Positions 33,740-37,184 of a stretch of DNA of 37,184 nt are shown piece after piece; position 1 is the first letter of the stretch; each line of letters starts with the position of its first letter. Position numbers and translations under genes: made by a program. This stretch comes from JAZLEZ01 sp045615505 (GTDB taxonomy: Bacteria; Spirochaetota; Spirochaetia; Sphaerochaetales; Sphaerochaetaceae), in the NCBI GenBank assembly GCA_045615505.1, contig JAZLEZ010000024.1:1-37184 (forward strand), read 5' to 3'. The notes under the pieces were generated by a model. The model made no database searches and was not told the origin of the DNA. It saw only the letters and a program-made list of their open reading frames with translations.

Positions 33740-34358
33740 GTTCTTCTCCCAAACATTTTATTTTATCACGGAAAAATTCTGCTATGTTGTGAACATTGTC
33801 ATCTTCTGAAAGTTTTTCATCGTACAGTTTTCGGACATCAACGGGTTCTCCGACCATAAGTCTGTTTCTTTCCTTACAAAACAGCTTTCCATTGGTATAA
33901 ACAGGCACGACCTTAGCTCCGGTTGCCAGTGTCATTCTGACAAAACCCGTGTGAAACGGCAACAGAGAACCCTTTTCACCGGATTCGGGAATACGACCTT
34001 CAGGAAATACATATAAAAGTTTCCCGCTGTTGATTGCATCTATTGCTTTTTGAGTAGCCTTTGTCTTATGAGTATTTCTGTCAACTTTGATTACCCTCAT
34101 ACATTTCAGGAAAAGGGTAAAGAAAAAGTTCTTTTCAAAAAGAATCTCCGCACCTATCGTATATGGAAATCGGGGAACTGTTATCATAATCATTGGAACA
34201 TAATCGAAAACACTTGTATGATTCGATATTACAACGGTTTTCCCCTTAAAGCATTTTCTTCTGTCTGCGTTCTTATCATAATGGACTTTAGGCCTTAACA
34301 AAACATAAAAGACCGGCCACCCCGTGATAATAATGAACACATAAAACAAATACCACAC
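33720..34358 (-). CDS. PlsC-type acyltransferase, GTG start
   Basis: This 212-residue protein is a second LPLAT homologue. It has an N-terminal hydrophobic segment (WYLFYVFIIITGWPVFYVLL), the catalytic NHTSVFD motif (His47, Asp52) and VFPEGR (117-122). Only moderate similarity to the following acyltransferase is apparent, so the two are not a recent duplication and may act on different positions. The in-frame start is GTG 34358 directly after the transporter stop (TGATGTG), with GGAAGG upstream. The ATG overlapping that stop is in another frame. Confidence 0.85.
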   Translation of the reverse strand: MWYLFYVFIIITGWPVFYVLLRPKVHYDKNADRRKCFKGKTVVISNHTSVFDYVPMIMITVPRFPYTIGAEILFEKNFFFTLFLKCMRVIKVDRNTHKTKATQKAIDAINSGKLLYVFPEGRIPESGEKGSLLPFHTGFVRMTLATGAKVVPVYTNGKLFCKERNRLMVGEPVDVRKLYDEKLSEDDNVHNIAEFFRDKIKCLGEELAKRTE

Positions 34359-34359
34359 A

Positions 34360-36219
34360 TCAACCTTCCAGTATTCTGTTCAAATCTGACTGCATTAATG
34401 CCAAAGCAACTACATTCAAAGGAAGAACAGGAAAAACAATACCTGATACTATGTATAACCATGGTTTTCCCTTCAGTGTGACATTTTTCCTATCCGCATA
34501 ATCTTTGAGAGTTCTGTATTGGGAAAGCATAACACCAATACCTGCAAACGGAATTAATGTTGCCGCCAAACCTTTCAAAATACCGGTAAACTTTTCCGTT
34601 TTTCGGGAAATGGATCTGAACAGGAACATCACCCAGAAGAATCCGAATACAAAACCTGTAAGAAGGGAGAGCATAACCTGAACAAAAACAAACTCGACAT
34701 TTGAATCATCTCTTTCTTCAACGGATTCAATTTCTGAAATATCAAGTTCCGGATCGAGTTTTTTAAACTCTTCTGCGATACATTTTTCCGAAAAATCCCG
34801 TGGAAGCTTTCGCGAGGCGATTATTCCCGCAATACAGGTCAAAGTAACGATAAACGGCACGATAAGAGTACCTAAGTTGAAAACCATATCGGGATTTACT
34901 CCGAACAGGCTTGCGGCTTCAATCTGGTTTTCTGCATATACAATCCCGTTGAAAGGACGGGTAATAAACAGCATTTTGATGTTTTCATATATCAGAGATG
35001 ATGAGACAGCTCCCACTATCGATGTAACCAAAGCCTCTGCTGCAAAATACATTGCACTGTGATTAAAACCATAGAGTTTCGCTTCAACGGAGGCTACAGA
35101 TGATGCTGCCAGATACGGCATCATAAAGAATGAACCTATTGCCCATGAACCTACAATTCCGCCGAAAACGGCAATAAGCATCTGAAGATGTGGTCTTCCT
35201 GTTCCAAGTACATATTTTGAAGCAAAAAAGAGATTCAGAATTCCCACGGCAAATGCAACAAGACAGGTTTTATATGTAAAATCAGTTCCCTTTTTCTGTT
35301 TGACCTTGTTGAAAAGATACAGCATCAGGGGAACCGGCCCGAAAGCACAGGTATTTGCTATTGCCATCTGAAAACCGTTGAATCCTATGCTTCCCACCAT
35401 TATGGCATTCATTGAAACAAGAAACATCTGAAGCCCTGCAACTGTAAAGCACTCAACTGTAAGCCATCTCATGTAAACCTTGTTTGTAAAAGTCATCTTT
35501 AGACTCTTGAAAAGGGGAACTTTATCCCTATCAAGGGGAAATCCTTCCGGATACCCGTACTTTTCTCCTTCCTTGATTATGAACAGAGGAATGAGAATGG
35601 TAAGCATAATCGGAATACACCTCAAGGCGAACTTATCAATGTGCACACGGAAGAAATCCAGCAGAACAGGAACAAGAGCATAAACCATACAGTAGTTTAT
35701 TGTGTCAAAAACACTTTTGTATCCGGACACCCTCATTCTTTGAGGTTCATCAACACATACAGATGAAAGGCTGCCGTAGAAACAGATAAGACACATTGTA
35801 TAGGAAGCAAAGAAAATCAAAGCCCAAATGAAAAACCATATTGTATTAAGCCACGGTCGTGAAGGTCCTCCGACGGGAATCCAACACATTGCATAGGAAA
35901 GAACCATAGGCAGAAAACAGATTGCTATAAGAGGTCGCCTTCTACCCCATTTTGTGTTCAGAGTGTCGGAAATCTGAGCAAAAGGAATATCAATGATTCC
36001 GTCAAATATTTTTCCTATTGCAAAAAGAATCGGGAAAAGTGCAGGCACAATAAAGCAGGTACCGGACATAATTGCCTGAAATGTATCCGAATGCCCCAAA
36101 CCAGCGGGATTTACTGCATCAGTATAGTATGCTCCCATAAGAACCATCATGAAATTAGGCCCGAAACCGGAAGCTGCATAAACCAGTTCTTTCCACTTTT
36201 TATCCAACGATTTAACCAT
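34360..36219 (-). CDS. GPH/MFS-type transporter with extra C-terminal membrane domain
   Basis: The 619-residue protein is a glycoside-pentoside-hexuronide-type (MFS_2) transporter. The family motif GKIFDGIIDIPFAQISDTL, then KWGRRRP, lies near residues 70-95, and about twelve membrane helices follow to roughly residue 480. A C-terminal extension (about 500-619) adds an acidic linker and some three or four helices ending in ALMQSDLNRILEG. The extension resembles DUF4234-type membrane domains (tentative). Typical family members are 450-500 residues, so the tail is unusual. Family members usually import sugars by cation symport. Inside a biosynthetic operon it could move a precursor in or the product out. 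A ribosome site AAGAAGGA precedes ATG 36219. Confidence 0.8.
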   Translation of the reverse strand: MVKSLDKKWKELVYAASGFGPNFMMVLMGAYYTDAVNPAGLGHSDTFQAIMSGTCFIVPALFPILFAIGKIFDGIIDIPFAQISDTLNTKWGRRRPLIAICFLPMVLSYAMCWIPVGGPSRPWLNTIWFFIWALIFFASYTMCLICFYGSLSSVCVDEPQRMRVSGYKSVFDTINYCMVYALVPVLLDFFRVHIDKFALRCIPIMLTILIPLFIIKEGEKYGYPEGFPLDRDKVPLFKSLKMTFTNKVYMRWLTVECFTVAGLQMFLVSMNAIMVGSIGFNGFQMAIANTCAFGPVPLMLYLFNKVKQKKGTDFTYKTCLVAFAVGILNLFFASKYVLGTGRPHLQMLIAVFGGIVGSWAIGSFFMMPYLAASSVASVEAKLYGFNHSAMYFAAEALVTSIVGAVSSSLIYENIKMLFITRPFNGIVYAENQIEAASLFGVNPDMVFNLGTLIVPFIVTLTCIAGIIASRKLPRDFSEKCIAEEFKKLDPELDISEIESVEERDDSNVEFVFVQVMLSLLTGFVFGFFWVMFLFRSISRKTEKFTGILKGLAATLIPFAGIGVMLSQYRTLKDYADRKNVTLKGKPWLYIVSGIVFPVLPLNVVALALMQSDLNRILEG

Positions 36220-36236
36220 TAAACAATCCTTCTTCT

Positions 36237-36785
36237 CTATAGGGTTTCCAGAGAATAACGGTATTCCCTGTAACTGTTGTAAACAAAAATTCTGTCTTGT
36301 GAGATTTCTATATTATACACCGATAAATCCTTTTGTCTTATAGTTCTCACTGTTTTTCCGTTTTCTTTGTTCTCTTCAAAAATCAGACCGGTTTTACTCA
36401 GAAGATTATTCAAATCTTCATAAGATGCATGGCACAACTGAAAATCAAAGAATATGTAAGATGCAACCAATCCGTTGTTTCCCAGAAATGAAGATTCAAG
36501 CTTTGTTTTTTTACCGTCGTATACGGCTTTCCCGAGTGTCTGACCAGTAGAAGCCATCAAGTTTATTTCTATTGTCTTTCCGTCAGCAATCGTATAGGTT
36601 TCAAGAAAAGAATTTTCAGCACCAATCAGTGAACCTTCCATAAGCTGATATGATTCAAAAGGGCTGCACATTGAATTCACAGGTAAAAGCGGGACTTTCA
36701 CAGAATCGGTAACAAAAATTCCTTTCATAGTCGAACAGGAAACAAGGGAAATACAACAAAACAATACCGGCAAAAACTTTTTCAT
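36237..36785 (-). CDS. DUF3261-like lipoprotein
   Basis: The 182-residue protein has a lipoprotein signal ending in SLVSC (Cys17). The mature part has beta-rich sequence, and its size and layout recall the DUF3261 lipoproteins often found beside MMPL exporters in aryl-polyene clusters. I assign the family from pattern and context, not from a diagnostic motif. It starts two bases after the MMPL gene, with GGAGA as ribosome site, and probably assists that exporter in moving lipid-like product to the outer membrane. Confidence 0.7.
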   Translation of the reverse strand: MKKFLPVLFCCISLVSCSTMKGIFVTDSVKVPLLPVNSMCSPFESYQLMEGSLIGAENSFLETYTIADGKTIEINLMASTGQTLGKAVYDGKKTKLESSFLGNNGLVASYIFFDFQLCHASYEDLNNLLSKTGLIFEENKENGKTVRTIRQKDLSVYNIEISQDRIFVYNSYREYRYSLETL

Positions 36786-36787
36786 TA

Positions 36788-37184
36788 TTACTGTCTCCTT
36801 GAAATCAGGGCTGTGATATAGGCAATAAGAATCCCAGTGAATACGGTAAAACCGAAGATGTGGACAGGGCGGAAAGAACTGAAAATCAGTGTTCCGAAGC
36901 TCAGTTCGGTTGTAAGAAAGGACAACAGAACGGCTTTTGACGAAGTGTTTTTCCCTTTTTCGGAAGCAAAAACCATGTAATCCAACCCCAGACCTATGGA
37001 GAGAATCAATCCTACCACGTAGAAAAAATCAATCGGATAACCGAACATCCACGAAACCGATACGGTCAATGAAACTATACAGTACGGTGCCAGACACATT
37101 CTGAATCCTTCTTTTATGCCAAAAATAATAAACAGTGCTATCAAAATCAGCAGAAAAGCCAGCACAATCAGTTTCATAATCGTC
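36788..37184 (-). CDS. MMPL/RND-family exporter, C-terminal part, cut by the window edge
   Basis: At least 129 C-terminal residues are visible. They contain about five hydrophobic helices with the RND/MMPL-type segment LILSIGLGLDYMVFASEK and the end FGTLIFSSFRPVHIFGFTVFTGILIAYITALI. The reading frame remains open to the window end, so the first methionine seen (37177) is internal and most of the protein (usually 700 residues or more) lies outside. MMPL exporters move lipid-linked or polyene products across the inner membrane. It is the first visible gene of the minus-strand biosynthetic operon, whose promoter lies beyond the window. Confidence 0.85.
   Translation of the reverse strand, partial: TIMKLIVLAFLLILIALFIIFGIKEGFRMCLAPYCIVSLTVSVSWMFGYPIDFFYVVGLILSIGLGLDYMVFASEKGKNTSSKAVLLSFLTTELSFGTLIFSSFRPVHIFGFTVFTGILIAYITALISRRQ

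Overview
The window looks like a chromosomal segment of a spirochaete, most likely a gut or rumen Treponema. The basis is moderate-to-low GC, a RarA fused to an extra C-terminal domain (known from spirochaetes and cyanobacteria), lipoprotein signal peptides, and a binding protein whose signal region ends in the ANGAQEK-type sequence common in Treponema. Species assignment is an inference. No tRNA, rRNA or CRISPR array was seen.

Region 1 (1-5803) is housekeeping. A 163-bp element resembling a miniature inverted-repeat transposon (5-167) sits just upstream of xseA-xseB (exonuclease VII). Next come an RluA-type pseudouridine synthase on the minus strand, a small lipoprotein, the RarA fusion, and an RsuA-type pseudouridine synthase on the minus strand. 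Both pseudouridine synthases overlap the 3' end of a plus-strand gene.

Region 2 (5804-8470) holds a well-formed promoter, a 49-codon small ORF with a near-perfect ribosome binding site, an overlapping LysR regulator and an MFS transporter. The MFS gene ends in a 14-bp tandem duplication that includes its stop codon.

Region 3 (8480-21810) is a plus-strand myo-inositol locus. A promoter with a palindrome at its start site leads into a CUT2-type sugar ABC transporter (binding protein, double ATPase, permease). A terminator and a second likely promoter follow. Then come an archaeal-type (type II) glyceraldehyde-3-phosphate dehydrogenase homologue, an archaeal-type phosphoglycerate kinase homologue, a LarA-family nickel racemase, malic enzyme, and iolG, iolE, iolB and iolD, closed by a strong terminator. 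IolG/E/D/B would take myo-inositol to 2-deoxy-5-keto-D-gluconate. The usual iolC, iolJ and iolA are absent from the locus, and the Gap/Pgk pair carries changes at positions normally conserved for substrate binding. The dehydrogenase-kinase-racemase-malic enzyme block is the least explained part of the locus and may be an unusual lower branch.

Region 4 (21847-37184, all minus strand) is a biosynthetic operon cut by the right edge. In transcription order it encodes the C-terminus of an MMPL/RND exporter, a DUF3261-like lipoprotein, a GPH-type transporter with an extra membrane tail, two PlsC-type acyltransferases, an AMP-dependent acyl/aryl ligase, an acyl carrier protein, a Sfp-type phosphopantetheinyl transferase and a 2974-residue NRPS (A-T-C-A-T-C-A-T-reductase). 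The first A domain lacks the aspartate that binds an amino group, so it probably loads a non-amino acid. The reductase should release an aldehyde or alcohol. The upstream genes resemble the lipid-handling and export half of aryl-polyene clusters. The operon therefore appears to join an aryl-polyene/lipid-like module to a reductive NRPS, and I recognise no described product for it.
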